Shown in pieces: positions 33,404 through 47,400 of a DNA stretch of 64,000 bases. The stretch's first letter is position 1, and each line of letters starts with the position of its first letter. The notes under the pieces are model-generated. The model did no database searches. It saw only the letters and a list, made by a program, of their open reading frames with translations, and was not told the DNA's origin. Made by a program: the position numbers and the translations under genes. The DNA comes from Cytospora piceicola. Taxonomy: Eukaryota; Ascomycota; Sordariomycetes; Diaporthales; Cytosporaceae. The stretch lies in NCBI GenBank assembly GCA_023375675.1, contig JALQBC010000014.1, positions 62,001 through 126,000 on the forward strand, written 5' to 3'.

Positions 33404-36400
33404 ACCCTTTCCAGACGTCTTCCTTTTCCCGGAAGCCTTACTTTAAGGTAATAGCTATAAAGTCTAACTACTATCGCTTCCGGCAGGCTCTTAACCTTTA
33501 AGATATACGCGTACCTTTATATAGGCGATCGAAACGTTATCGTTAATTAGCTTAAAAGTATTTCGGTTTATATAGTAGCTACTTGTTAAGCGATGTTTTT
33601 TAAGGTCTTTTAGCTACTAAAAACTACCGAGGTATTTAGGATATATGTGTTCTTTTAGATCGGTAAGAATATTATCGTTACTCGAGAGGATATCTCGAAG
33701 CTTTTTAAAAAGGTTTTTAACTTTCTTTACGAAGTTTAACGACGTACTCCGGGGTTTTACTCTTTAATAGTACTCTACTATATACTTTTTAAATCGGTAA
33801 AAGATATTAGTCTCGAACTCGTAAAGCTAATAACGATACTTCTGCGGTAATAAGATAGAGGTAGGATTTCGGAATTCGTGTTCTATAGTTTTAAAATATT
33901 TATTACGATCTTTTAAATCCTAAAAGCTTTATCTATAAGCTTAATATATAAGAGGTTTTTTCTGCTATTCGTTGCTTTAGCGCCTCTTTTATAAACCGCG
34001 ATATTAAAAAGCCTTACGGTTATTCTAAAAATCTTAAAGTACCTGCGATAGAAAAGGCTTTTAAACAGCCTTTTACGTTTAAACGGCAGTTTTATCGATA
34101 ATATCTATCTTACCTTTAAAACAAAAGTTAAAGTAAAAAATAACCTTTTTATAGGTTTTCGAGTTTTTATATTTCCGTTAATCCTTTTTATCGTTAGTTT
34201 CGATATAACAAACTAAGTATTAAAACGTTTTTAATAGCCTTTAGTTAGGCTTATTATAGTCGTTTATATATTATTAGTAGAATTTAAAGGCTTAATATAT
34301 ACTAAAATAAAATATTATACTCGCCTAGTAAAAGCCGTATTCGTAAACTATTATCGGAAGCGATCGCTCTTTTAAAGGTATATATTATTAGCGGTATCTT
34401 TCTAAGTTTAATTTATCTTTAAATCTCTCTTACTTTCTAGTATAGTCGATATAGTTATAATAAAAGTATCCTCGGAAAAAGTTATAAGCTTAATCGAAAA
34501 CACCTTCTATATTAAAATAAGAGTTAATATCCCGATAAGCTTTTAAAGCTTTTTAGTTTAAGAATAACCTTTAGTAATCGTTATACCTATACCTTTACTC
34601 GCTATAAAAGCGATTAAGGTAGTACTATAGCTAGCCGGCGTTAAAGTTATTAGTATTATAATCGGGGTATCGGAAAAAGAGTAGTTAGTCTTAACTATCT
34701 ATAAGTTAGGTATATAAAAAGTCCGGTAGGTTAAAGTTTAAAAACAAAGAGTTAAAGGCTTTTATTTTAAAATATTCTCTTAAAGCTTATCGCTTTCTCT
34801 TAAGTTTAAAGTCAAGCTTTTAAAATAAACTACTTATTAAGATCTGTAATAAGCAAGTAAACTAGGCTAGCTAAAACGAAAGATCGTAAAAGCCTATAAC
34901 CTTATTCGTAATATTACTATCTTAAGCAACGTTACGAAACTCGTCTTAAAAGCTTTTAACCGAATCGAATAAGTCCGGATACTTAATAAGTCTAACTACT
35001 AGTAATAAAAGACTTTAGTACCCCGAAAATATTACCGAGTTTAAAGGTCTTTATATAGCAGTAACGTACCGGAAAAGACTGTTCTTAAACGGGACGATCA
35101 GGAAGCCTTAACGGTCTATAATCGACTACTAAACCTTAAGTATAAAGTCTAGCGAATAGCGGTCGTCCGTCCTCCGGTTATTAACCTTTTAAACGGCTTA
35201 AACGACTTATTATAAGACGTTATAAACAATTTAAAAAAGGAATCGCTTTTAATAAACACCTAGTTTAAGCTTATAAAGGTTATAGCGCGCTATAGCTTTA
35301 TTACAGGCTATATAAAAAGGTAAAGATACTAATATAGTATGAAAAGTATCGATTATATAGCTAAAGGAGCGTAGCTAGCTATAGTAAGAAATATAGAAAA
35401 GATAAATTATACCGTTAAGAAGTATATAGGTTTTAAATTCCGATTCGCTAAAGCCGTAGCTTTTAAAAATAGCTAGGTAGCTTTATTAGATCCGGGACGC
35501 TTTTTAAACTAATACGTTATTAAAAGATCTTCTTTTTTAAATATAGAGTATAAAAAGCAGACGTTTAGCTTTTACAAGCTTTTCCTTTATAATTTATATT
35601 TTCTTCCCTATCGAAACGGTTTAAAGTACTATCTTAAGGTTTTCGTTTATCTATTTAGCCTATTACTTATACCGAGCTTAATATATTCCGAAAAACCTTA
35701 ATAAATATCGAGCTACTACTAGGTTTTCTATAGTTATAGTAAACTATTAGAAAATAAGAAGGCGTTAAGCTTAAAAAGTTTCGAAATCTTATAAAACTCT
35801 TTACTAATATACGCCGATTATAAGGTCGAAGAAAAACTAAGTTTAGCCCTTTACCTAGTTTAAAAAGCCTATTATAACTACTATATTAGCCCTTATATAA
35901 TAATATAAAGCCCTTTAACGACGAATAAACAGTATAAAAGCTTCTAAGGATAGTATAAATAGCAAAAACAGGAAAAGGGTATTCTAGTTAGTTAAGAAGT
36001 TAAAGGCTTATATATTTAAGAAATTAGATTCGTTAGCTTATACCGACGTAATTTAAAATAACAGGATTAAATAAAAGTTATACCGGAAGCTATTTAAAAT
36101 AACTTTAAAGCGTTCGTTATACTCTTTTTTAAAAAGGCCGGGTATAAGTTTATCGTCTTAAATATTCTTCCGAAATATATAGTCTTTTAATTTAAACGTA
36201 AAAATATCCTTAAAAACGACTAAGAATATTTTATCGTTAGCCTTCTAGTTAGTATATACTTTAGCAATAATTATATAGTTGTTTTAAACGTAAAGCTTAA
36301 ATAATCCCTTAGGCTTATCCTTATCTTTAGTATCGCCGAGCTTTTAGATAATTACAGCCTTTTATAGCTTGGCAACCTTTTCGATACTTTTACTTTAACT

Positions 36401-37057
36401 TATAACCGCCGTCGGATTACCTTTGTAAACAATCCTATACTATATCTCGGTAATAAAAAGTCTATACTCTTACTTATTTAGTTATTAAAACACGTCGATA
36501 ATTATAGTAAGTAAGAATTAAATATCGATACCGGTAGCTATTAAAATAAGTATAAAAAGTTCTTAAGTAAAGGCAGTATATAGCTTTTATAAGGCCGATA
36601 TCGTATCGAAGTATAAAAGTTTCTTTTTAAACTTAACGATTAAAGCTTAATATAAACCGACAGATAACAGGTTTATAACCGCGGTACGAATAAAGGCCGA
36701 CTTAATATCTTTTATTTCTTAGCTTAACTAAGCGATAATATCTTCTTATACGCTTATTAATAATAGGAGTACTTCGAAAAGGAAGTACTTTATACTATAT
36801 CCTTATTAAGAAAGCTATAATAACGTATTTATTTCGTTATTTTTAAGCTAAGCCTGTTAGTTTATTAACTTAAGGGCTTTATTAAAAAAGCGTGTTTAGT
36901 TTAGCTATACAGATACCCTGAATCTATCTTTTATCTCTTACTAAGACTATAAAAGGCCGTCGGCTAGCTTATCGTCTCTTCGGATATAAAAAGACTACTT
37001 AACGGCGACGGTAACGGCAGAGGTAATAGTAAAGGTAATAGCTTAGTTATAGGTTTA

Positions 37058-37258
37058 TATCGATAACTCGTTAAGTATCGTATAAGGTTAGTTAGCTATC
37101 TTATCCTTTCTTTAAAGGTTCGGCTTTATTAAATATAGTTAGTATTAAATAATCGAAATAAAGACTAAAAAGCTTATTATCGATAACTTATAAGGTATCG
37201 TATAAGATTAATTAGCTATTTCGTCTTCTTTTTAAAAGGTCGGTTTTAAAGCCGACTT
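37058..37258 (+). repeat. 120-bp direct repeat inside the relic frame
   Basis: Two units starting TATCGATAACT at 37,058 and 37,178. The 40-codon period keeps the frame, and the two translations are similar (KYRIRLVSY and RYRIRLISY). Confidence 0.8.
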
Positions 37259-37589
37259 TTTAAAGTTAAAAGATAGTTTAGCTTAAATATTATTAGTAGC
37301 GACAGAGAAGAAAAGGTTTTATATTACTTATATACTTACTTATAATAGCCGGAGGTTTAATATCGGATTAAGGTTATTTATATAATAAAAATTAATTTAA
37401 TAAGAATTAGTCTAATAAAATCTAAATATCTTTAAGATTTTTTAAGTAAGGTTTACGTAAAAATATTAGTTTGTAAATAAAATAAGTAAGCTTAAAAACT
37501 AAAATTCCGTTATTATTATATCTATCTAATAGTAAAAAACGGGGTAAAGTTAAGAAATTAAGAAAGCGTTTAGAAAATAGTATTAGCTA

Positions 37590-37793
37590 TTTTATATTAC
37601 TAAGTAAACCGGAATATACTTTTTAGTCGGTACTTTAGAAATATAGAAATAAAAATACTTAATAAAAGTACTTAATAGAAGTACTTAATAATTTTATATT
37701 ACTAAATAAACCGGAATATATTTCTTAGTCGGGGCTTTAGAAATATAGAAATAAAGATACTTAAAAAAAGTGCTTAATAAAGGTACCTAATAA
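37590..37793. repeat. 102-bp direct repeat, two copies
   Basis: TTTTATATTACTAA(G/A)TAAACCGGAATATA starts at 37,590 and 37,692, each copy ending in a TACTTAATA-type cluster. A shorter repeat of about 28 bp (CTCGAAAAATATAACTATA) follows at about 37,880-37,985. Confidence 0.85.
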
Positions 37794-40307
37794 TTTATTA
37801 TTAAAGCTTCTATATAGAGAAATCTAAATTTAGCTATAAAGGTCTTTTATATCGAGTTCTTACTATTTTTAAGCTACTTTATTATACCCTCGAAAGGTAT
37901 AACATATACCCTCGAAAAATATAACTATATATATCGAAAAATATAACTATATACTTCGAGAGATATAACTATACACCTTCGATAAACGTAATTATAAACT
38001 CGGAAAACCGAAAAAAACTATCGCTATCGAGAAATATCCTTGTATAGAAGACGGCTAAAAAGATATTCCTGTTAACTTAAAACACCTTCGACCGCTTTAC
38101 CGATTAACGAAAGATCTTAAATAAGTTAAACCGTAGCCGCTTAATAGTCCTTTTCGCGATATAAGAGTTTAAACTGCTATAGAATAACCTACTAGTAGAC
38201 TAGCTAATACGTTTCGTAGATATAATAATCGAAAATCTCCGCTTTCGTATAAGAAAGGTTAAATATTAAATAAAGAAAGGTATCGTCGTAGCTTATATTA
38301 TATCCGAGCTTTAAAAATAAGACCGGCTTAACGTAATATAGTATATATAGCTTTTATCTAAGTCGAAAAACCTGTTCGATATAACAGTTCCGGAGCTTCG
38401 TTAGTAGATCGTCGACCGGCGTATCCTTTTAAGCGAAGGCTAAAAAGTATAATAATATAAACCTTTTATTACTTATTTACTAATCGCCGACGTTTTAACT
38501 AATAACTTACGATATAACGTTAAAGCGTACTGTATATTATTATCCGAAGTTTTTAATATAATCGCGATAAACTACTAAGGCTTATATACCTATATAAAGT
38601 ATAAGAAAATATAGTCGGCTTTAAGTAAGTTATTTCGGAAGGATTTAGCTAAGTTAATTATATAAAATATAAAGATAAAGTATTCGACTTTCCCGAAAAC
38701 TATAAATATATATATTTAAGCCTATATACTAGTAATACCTTTAAAAAGCGGCCGACTATTAACAGATATCCTTATAGTTATCCTGCTAAAACGTAAACTT
38801 CTATAACTCGAAAACCGCTCGAAGAAAGTAGCTAAGTATATAATCGACGAAAAGAAAAACTAGTTATAAAGATAAAGCGACGTACTTATAGTTCTTTTAT
38901 TAAATAAAAAGCGCTTTTCTTCGAATAAAATAAGAATATACGCTATTATCGACTCTTATATAAACTAGCTATAAAGCGATATCCTTATAGCTATCCTTTT
39001 AAAGTAAAAGCTATCTTATAGTATAAGCTTTTCGAATAAGGGCGTATATACTATCTTCGATTCGGATAAAAACCGACTATAATAAGTCGCTTTAATAGCT
39101 ATTCCGTTTAAATAAACGCTTCTTTAAAAGAGTACTACCGTATAATTACGATAAAAACTAAATAAGTAGCTAAGTAGTATAAGTATACCTGCTATAATTA
39201 TTATCCCGATCGGCTTAAATAAAAAGTTAAAACTAAGCGTTTCTATTAAATAGCTAAAAATAGGTATACTTATTAAAAGCCTTATCTTTATCGGCTCGGA
39301 TAAAAAATTCTTAAATAATATTATAAAAGATATCTTTTATATAAAAAGGCGTACGCTTCCTACGTATTAAAAAACTAGTATCGAGCCGTTATAGTTAAAA
39401 AAAGAGCCGAAAAAAGGTATTTTTTCTTAAACGCCGACTTAACTTTAAAAAGAGCTCGATAAAAGGGGTATCCTATATCTAATCGATAAAAAGAAAAGTA
39501 AGAAAAAGGCAAAGCTAGTATCGTAGCTTCTTTTAAATAATAAAGGCGTCTCTTTTAATATAGTAATATATAATAAGGTTTTACTTATTTTAAAAAATAA
39601 TCTCGGATAAAGGTATTAAGATATAGTAGCGTAAACGCGGTATAAGTATTAAGTCTTATACGTTAGTTTTCCTTATAATAATAAAAAGCCTTTTATTAAG
39701 CTTACTGTTTAAAGGATTATTTAGAAAATAAAGGGATTAATATAAGGATAAGGCCGACAGGATAGTAATTAAGATAAGTAAAAGGCTAAAAGCGATTTTT
39801 TTAAGACTAATATTTATTTTATTTTTATTTAATAAACTAAAAAAGATAAAAAAGAATACGTTAATTATTCGGGAAAAGTAAGTACTAATATAAAAATAAT
39901 TATTTACTTTTATCTTAACGTTTACTAATATATAATATAAAGATTCCGGCTAGTTGTTTTATTATAGTATATATATAAAGATTTCCGGTAGTATTTTAAC
40001 GGACTAAAAATAAAAAGGTATAACGAAAAAGAAATATAGCTCTTCTTTTAAAGCTATATTAGATTAAAAACGAGATTTCTCGGGTTTTTTTAACTTAATT
40101 AAATTAATCTAACCTAATCTTAAAAGATTAAAGCTAAAGCTTAAAAAACAGGTATAGTTAAGCTAAAAGTAACTATTTAGCCGTAACTAGTAAACCGTTT
40201 TATATATACCGCTATCTTTAAGCGTTAAATTAAGTATAAAGCTATTACTACTATATCGTAGAGTATTTTAATATCTTATTCGCTATACTAGATATTATCG
40301 TAATCGG

Positions 40308-41461
40308 TTAAAAAGGCTTACAGTTAAAGAGTATTGTAAAGGGCGTTATCGAAAGTATCGTTAAAGGTATTATAAAGGGTATCGTAGGAGGGTAACGCGG
40401 TCGGAGGTAATATAGTCGGAAGTATTGTAGTCGAAAGTATCGTAGTCGAAGAATAGCGGTCGGTAAAAGAAGGAAGATATCGTAGTCGAAGGTATTATAG
40501 TCGAAGGTAATACGGTTAAAGGTATTACAGTTAAAGGTATCGCGGTTAAAGGTATTACGGTTAAGGGTATTACGGTTAAGGGTATCGCGGTTAAAAGATA
40601 GCGGTCGGTAAAGGAAGATATCGCAATCGAAGGTATTATAGTTAGAGGTTAAAAATAATCGGAAGGGCATTACGGTAAAGGGTATAGCGGTCGGCAGAGT
40701 AGAAGGTCGTGTAATAGTTGTAGTTTATCTTAAGTTATAGCTAAGGTAAATTAGCTAGACTGCTTCGTAGTAAAGAGTAAAAGGTGTAGTAGATATTAGA
40801 AGGTAGGGTAATAAGAATATCCTTAGTTTAGTCTAAAAACCTAACGATTATCTAAAGCTTTTTAGATATAGCCTTATCGCCCGATACGATTATATAATTA
40901 CCTCTTGAATATAATAATATTAAGCTCCCGGTTATCTTTTTAATCGTTACTTAACCCCGAACTAGTATATTTTAGTATGCTAACTACGTTCTTTATAATA
41001 TTTCGGACCTCTTATAACTTAGCCCTTACCTCCGAAACCGCCTTATTAGTAATCTTTATATCCCGCTCTGCTTAAAAGCTTTATAACTCGGCGTCTGTTA
41101 AGCCTTTTAAAATAGATTTAATAACCTCTATTAGATAACGCTCTTATTCCGTTACTTCGATACTATATACCTCGATATATTCTTTATTCCGCTCGAGGAT
41201 ACGAGTTTTCTTATATAGCTGCTTATCTTTAGCCTTAATATTACGTTCTTTTTCGAAAAGCCGATCTTTATAGTTAGCGATATTACGCTCTTTCTCGGCG
41301 ATATAAAATTCGAGATTTTAAAGGCGCCGCTTTTTATCTGTAAAGTAAAAAGTAAGGTTATTAAAGCGTTACGTTTCGATATTAGACAGTATAGTAGTAT
41401 TTTTTATAAAACTAAAAAACTTAAAGTAGCTATTTTAAATAATCCAGATAAATTAAATAAG
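40308..41461 (-). pseudogene. RIP-degraded gene encoding a charged coiled coil plus pentapeptide repeats
   Basis: On the minus strand, one frame from 41,461 downward reads as a highly charged helix-forming protein with only scattered TAA stops, each where Gln would fit. Examples are LEFYIAEKERNIANYKDRLF, ITNKAVSEVRAKL and ILKGLTDAEL. The frame continues through a less charged stretch into a 15-bp repeat region that would encode a Pro/Thr/Ile pentapeptide. Over the coiled-coil part I count about 9 stops in some 210 codons, fewer than expected in this AT-rich DNA. This looks like a gag-like or accessory transposon protein, but no domain is diagnostic. Confidence 0.55.
40320..40690 (-). repeat. 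15-bp minisatellite surviving RIP
   Basis: Units of the type GTATTACGGTTAAAG or GTATTATAGTCGAAG are repeated about 20 times with variation. One frame (40,670-40,308, minus) stays open for 120 codons and would encode Asn-Arg-Asn-Thr-Phe-like units. The openness follows from the repeat period and need not mean it is a gene. Confidence 0.8.
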
Positions 41462-44400
41462 AATACTAGAAGTATTATCTAAGTTCCGGTGTAAATAATC
41501 GCGAAAAGCTTAAGCCTTACTCGTTATACTATTAACGTTTTATCGGCCCGAGGCTAATATTTAAGCTAGTCGGATTTATTTAGCTTAAGGTTTTACGTAA
41601 AGGCTTTAATAAAGTAATAGTATTATTTTCCTTAATAAAATATTAGTATAAGATAAATACTCGATAATTAATACTAGGTAATTTATATAATTATAAAAGT
41701 AAGGCGGTTTTAATAAAACTAGACGTAGTAGATATCTATAAAGTTAGACTATAAATATAATAGTAATAGTAAGTAAACGATTAAGTCGTATTACCTTAAC
41801 CTTAAATAATAAACCTCTCTTATTCGAACTCTGTATAGACCGATTATAAAAAGTTATATTAAGCTAATTTAATTTTAAAAGGATAAAAAGGGCCTATATT
41901 ATTTAAATTTATTAGCCTTATACGTATAGTCCTTCGCCTATAATATACAATAATATTATTTCTTCTATTCGGTCTGTATATAGACCGATTATAAAAAGTA
42001 CCTAAGTATTTCTTAGTGTATATAGTAGGGTAGATAAGGTATAAAGTATAGGGCGGGGTAATCAGATAACAGGCCGCCTACTTTATAATACCCTTAACTT
42101 ACGAATAAACGTTAGTTCTGTTTTAAAACAGTATTATTCGATATCCTTAAACGAAAAGAATTAGATAATTTATTTTAAAACGTACGAAATATCTGTTTTT
42201 ATAACGAATGTAGTAATAACCTAGTAATAAACCTAAGCTTTCCGGAAGGTAGTAAATCTAATAGCTCCGCTTAACATCCTCGAATATAATAAGTACGCCG
42301 CTTTACTATTAGGTTATATATATAATAAAAGAGTTTAAAAATAAAGCTTATTATTATTAAGGTAATATAGCTACTACTATAAGGCTTTTTACCGTTATAA
42401 TATAGTTATTAATCTCCCGGTCTTTAGTAGCTATATCGTTATAATATTTTCGAGTAGTAAGCTAAACCGGTCTTATACTTATAACTAACCTATATTACTA
42501 TCGTACTTTTATAACGGTATCTTCTTATACTAAAAATATAGACGAGCTGCCTTTTTACGTTAAGGCGTTAAGTACTCGAGGTATTATATAAAGCGTTAAC
42601 GAGGTAGTTATCGTATTTATCGCTAAAGCACTTACGTTTACTCTTCTATAATAGGAAAAAGGCGACGTCTTTACTCTAAACTATAATTAAAACGTCTTAT
42701 ACTATTATTACTAACGTTTATATTAGCCTCGGCTTTAGTAAGAGTATAAGCCTCGTCTTTTTTAGCCTTTAAAGAAGTAAAAGCCCTATCCGATATAGTA
42801 CTTATTAGTTCGAAACCTTAGTCTTTACTAACGTTTATACTTTAAAAGCTAAAATCACTCTTTTAAAAAGCGACGATTAATTAGAAGTTAAAGGGCTAAT
42901 ACTTTTTTAGCCGTTAAACTTTTTTAACCTCCCGGATAACTTTATTATTATAAAGTATATTTTAGTTTTAAATACTTTAAATATTTCTGTCTTTACCTTC
43001 TTTATCTACTATAAAAACGGTAAAAGGAAAAAGCGTAGAAGGTTCGGGCTAGCTATTTCTATTTTTACCTTTCTCGTCGTTTACTATAAAGGCGACAGAA
43101 GCTATTATAAGAACGATAAAAGAAGCAGGCGCGGAAAGTACCTATTAAATAGTAACCTGCTTCGGTTATAGCGTATTAAAAAGGATAGTAAGCTACTAAT
43201 AATATCGAGCCTTCCTTTAATACGTATAGTTAGCGTAGGTATTACTAGTATAAGACTTAATCTGTAAACTATCTGCTTACCTTAAGTTAGTATAATAGCT
43301 AACGAAAGGACTATTATCTTTTATATACTGTCGGTAAAAACCGAGGGCGTAAATACTTATAATCTACGTAAGTAAGGTAATAAGGTTCTCGACTTAATAA
43401 CTACCCCGCCTATTACTTATACTTTATAAACGAAAGCGGGCGTTTTATTATAAGTTACGAATAACTATATTTATAGTAGGTAGGTCGAGCTTTAATATTA
43501 TTAGTAAAGAAAGGTAAAGAAAAGGGATATAACTATTATAGTAATAATTATAATAATACTTATTAATTACCTGACTTTATAGTTTATCGGGCGGCGGTTA
43601 CCCGGAAATCGTATTACTAACTTTAGGTATATTCCTTTAGTTACGTTTTAAGCAGACTTTAGAAAAACCGAAGCCTTTAATATTATATTAATATCGTACC
43701 GATTAAAGGGTACGATAGGTAGACTTACGGTTTAAAAATATATTAGGCGTTATCTTTTAGGCTTATATAGAGTTAGTATTAAAAGTAAAGGAAGTTATAA
43801 TAAGTAAATAATTAATCTATAAACTCTTAGCTAATAGATATTAAAAATAATTAAATATACTTACTATAAAAAGAGTAAATAAATATACCTAATACTGTTA
43901 TAAAGTATTAAGTTAGTTAGTATTTCTATTAGAACTAGTTAAAACTAAAGGTATAAGTGCAGTAGATATTAAGTAAACCGGTCGTATAATTAGTATAACG
44001 TATTAACGTAATAGTTACCTAAGTAATAACAGATATTTAAAGTTATTATATATATTATTTTATAGTAGATATCTAATATAGTACTAATATACTATCTTCC
44101 TTTATCAGGTCGGTTACTCCTTACTATAAAAACTGTCTAATTCTAATTAATCTTCGTTTAAAATATTTCGTATAGTTATACTTTCTGAATTAAATATTAT
44201 AAGTATCGTAATCGAAGGTAAGTTAATAATAACAGAATCTGTTTATTAGTCGTTACTAACTTAGCTTTTATTAGTAGTTAGTTAACCTTATACCTTACCC
44301 TTTACTTTCCCTCCCCTCCGGACCGCTCTTATATATATTATAATAGCCGCTTTCTTATTACCTTTATTATAACCGACCGATATAGGTTATAAAATATAAG

Positions 44401-47400
44401 AATAACTTTAAACTCTTTTTTACTTATTTACTATTATATCCCCCTTTCCCTGTTCTTTATATAGCCTTTCCTTAATCGTTAATATCTTATAAAGTATTAA
44501 AAGATAGTAACTAAAAAGAATTAGAATCGTTTAAAGGTAGTACTTAGTTTTAGCTATAGTTACCGCTTTTATTAATAAAGGTGTTTAAGTATAAAGTAAT
44601 ATTACTTAGTAGAAAGTCGATTAGTATTTATAATATAAAGGAACTTACTAGTTCTTTAACTTAACCTTAAAGAAGATCGCAGCTCTTATAGAAAATAGTC
44701 TTTTAGGTATTGGCTATTATAAGCAGGCTCTTTATCGTTTTAGTTATTATAGCGATATTATCGGTTATCGTAATAACCCTTTTAGATATTATAATAAGCT
44801 TATTCGATGTCTGTTTTAAGTCCCTTTTAAAAACGTTATTATAGGTCGGATAAGCTAAGCTTATTCGTAGCCGTAAGTCGCTATAAACGTTATTATCTTT
44901 ACCGATATCTTTATTATAGGTAAGACTACTGTTAAACTAGTTAATACGATTAGTTTCGAAGGTATTAGTCTCTGTAAAGCCTTATCTAAAAGTCTTTAGT
45001 TTAATATGTTTACAACTTAATATACTTATATTTATCGGAAGCGTTTATAACGTATTTAGGCCGTCGTTTACTACGACGTATAAGCTATCGGCAGTCTCGG
45101 ATTAGCTATTACTATTACGTATAGCTAGGTTATTAACTATAAATCTTAAAATCCTTTCTATCTATTTACTTAAAAAACGAAAGCTAAGTAGAATAGAAAA
45201 AGGGGGGCTATCCGGGGAGAAGGTCTTCGGCTTTAAGCTTAACGATAGCCGAAGGTCTATAAGTTTTAATTAACGAATTCGACGCTTATCTATCGCCCGA
45301 ATAAATAATAACCCTTTATAGCTTAAGTTATTTAGGATTATAATAAGCGGCTAAGATTAGCTATATATAACGCTTAAAGAGATAAGTATCGTATTTAGAT
45401 AATAAGTAACAGATAAAATAAGTTAAAACTAAGAAAAATAAAGTAAAGGATACTTCTTAAAATAGCTATACTTATATTCTTATCTTAGCCCCTTATTAAT
45501 AATTCCGTATAGTTATCGCTATACTTATTAAAACTACTAAAAGCCTCGAAAGTAGTATTACTTATAATAAATATACGGAATATATATATATCTATATACT
45601 TAAATAACTTACGCCGAATTTAAAAAGGATTAACGCTATAAGTACTATACTTAATATTTATAGTATAAGCATCGGATGTTTAAGTACTTAAGTTAAATAT
45701 ATATATAATATTTATACTTAATATTAGTTTAACTACCTGTTTTCTCTCCTGTTTTAACTAATTAAACCTGTTACTATTATACTATACCTCGAGATATTTA
45801 TAGTATATAATTCTAAATAAACTTTATAAAAGTAACGGCTTATAGCTTATATAAAGAGAAAAGAAGGTATAGTCGAATATTTTAAGCTTTAAACCCGATA
45901 GAAGGATAATATATTACTAACTAATATATATTAAATTAAGAAAGAAACCCCGATAAGTAGTAGTCTTTACTTTAAAGCGATATTTAAAAGTACCGAGGAT
46001 CGGAAAGAACACTTATTAGCCTGTTATATTATAAAAATAGCCTGTTCGATAAACGCTATTTATAGTCGACGAAGATAAAGCTAAAAGGAGTAGATACTTT
46101 TTACTATATAACGCTTAAATCTAAAGTAAGATAGTCGAAGGTTATTAAAAAACAGCCTATCTATAAAGGATATATAAAAGTAATTAACGATAAAAGATTA
46201 TAGTAAGAGTATATAAGTATAATATATATAAAGTTTTAAGCACTACTTAATAGCCTTATACGTATAAAGCTACTTATACTTACTAAAAACATTACTACAG
46301 CTTTAATAAAACTAGTAATAAGTTAAATATAGTATTTATATAGCTACTTTTAACTATATTTATCGCTTAACGGTAGCTATTTTTAAGGTATTACGTCTTT
46401 ATTACGTCGCTGTAATAGCTTTAACCGTTACCTTTACGCCCGGCGCCTTTATACTTAACGCTATCGGAAGCCTTACCGTTATTACTATCGTTACCGGGTA
46501 CTATTATACTAAAGCGCCTTATCTTATTAACTACCTTATCTATTATCTTCTTAACCCGGTCTGTATCTTTAATAATCTTAAAGAAAACGTCGAGCTAATT
46601 AAAAGCGGTTTACCGAGTATCTATAGCGTATATTTTTATTATAAGCGTTTGCTTATTAATATCGGTTATACTTTAAAAGAGGACTTATATAGCCTCCTTA
46701 GTATCTTAGTTTCCTTTATTATTTATTAAGATAGCGATAACGTTAAGATACTTAATATTAATAACCTCGATAAAGTCTATTAGTAACTTTTAAGCTTATA
46801 ATAAGTTCTTTTAAATAAAAAACATTAAGCTTTTAAGGTCCTTTTTACGCTTATAGGGCTTTAAAGGCCGTACGAAGCTACGTATAGCTATTTTCTCCGG
46901 TATATTAAAGACAGAGCGGCTATAAGTAAGGTCTGACGTAAAGTCGATAAAAGGCACGTTTATTACGTCCGATACGTATTAAAAAACGTATACGTCTATT
47001 TATTAGCTTAAAGGAAAAGTCGATATACTATTAAAGTCGTTTAGTAGTAAGAAGCTAAGGTTATTAAAAAGGTTTAAAACGGACGACTTAAAAGCGTTAA
47101 ATATAGTTATTACTTAATAAGTAAGCAGGACGGCGGCGATGTTAATAATATTAAACGTACTACCTTACTATAAAGAGTAAAAGAAAAAGTAAAAAAGGTC
47201 GTTTTTAAAGGCTTAAACGGTCGCTATAAAAAGGGCTGCCGGCTATAGTCGCTTAATAATTTCGCAGATAATACTTTTGAAAATCTATACCTTTATAGCC
47301 TTTTTATTAACTTATAAGCTATACTAATCTCGAGCGAGTAAGCGTATAGGCTTAAGGTTTAGGTCTAAAGCCTTTCCTACCTCTTTATACGCCGTTTTAA

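Larger units (their letters stand above)
33002..37378 (+). pseudogene. RIP-degraded long reading frame, unknown (transposon-like)
   Basis: Reading codons from 33,002 in steps of three gives a protein-like sequence for about 1,450 codons. It is interrupted by many TAA/TAG and, where I read it, no TGA. Short examples are EKTVLKRDDQEALTVYNRLL near 35,080 and RPPVINLLNGLND near 35,175. Two tandem repeats sit in this frame with periods divisible by three: 15 bp (SDTFS units, 33,284-33,403) and 120 bp (YRQLVKYRIRLVSY / YRQLIRYRIRLISY at 37,058 and 37,178). Stop density is not much below neighbouring frames, so the call rests on the repeats and on the residue pattern. I recognise no domain; reverse transcriptase and integrase motifs were not seen. 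The borders are approximate. Confidence 0.45.

Noticed and set aside
33002..37378. Assignment of this relic to DUF3435 (Starship captain) recombinases
   Set aside because: I compared it with the motifs I remember for that family and found no convincing match, so no family is claimed.
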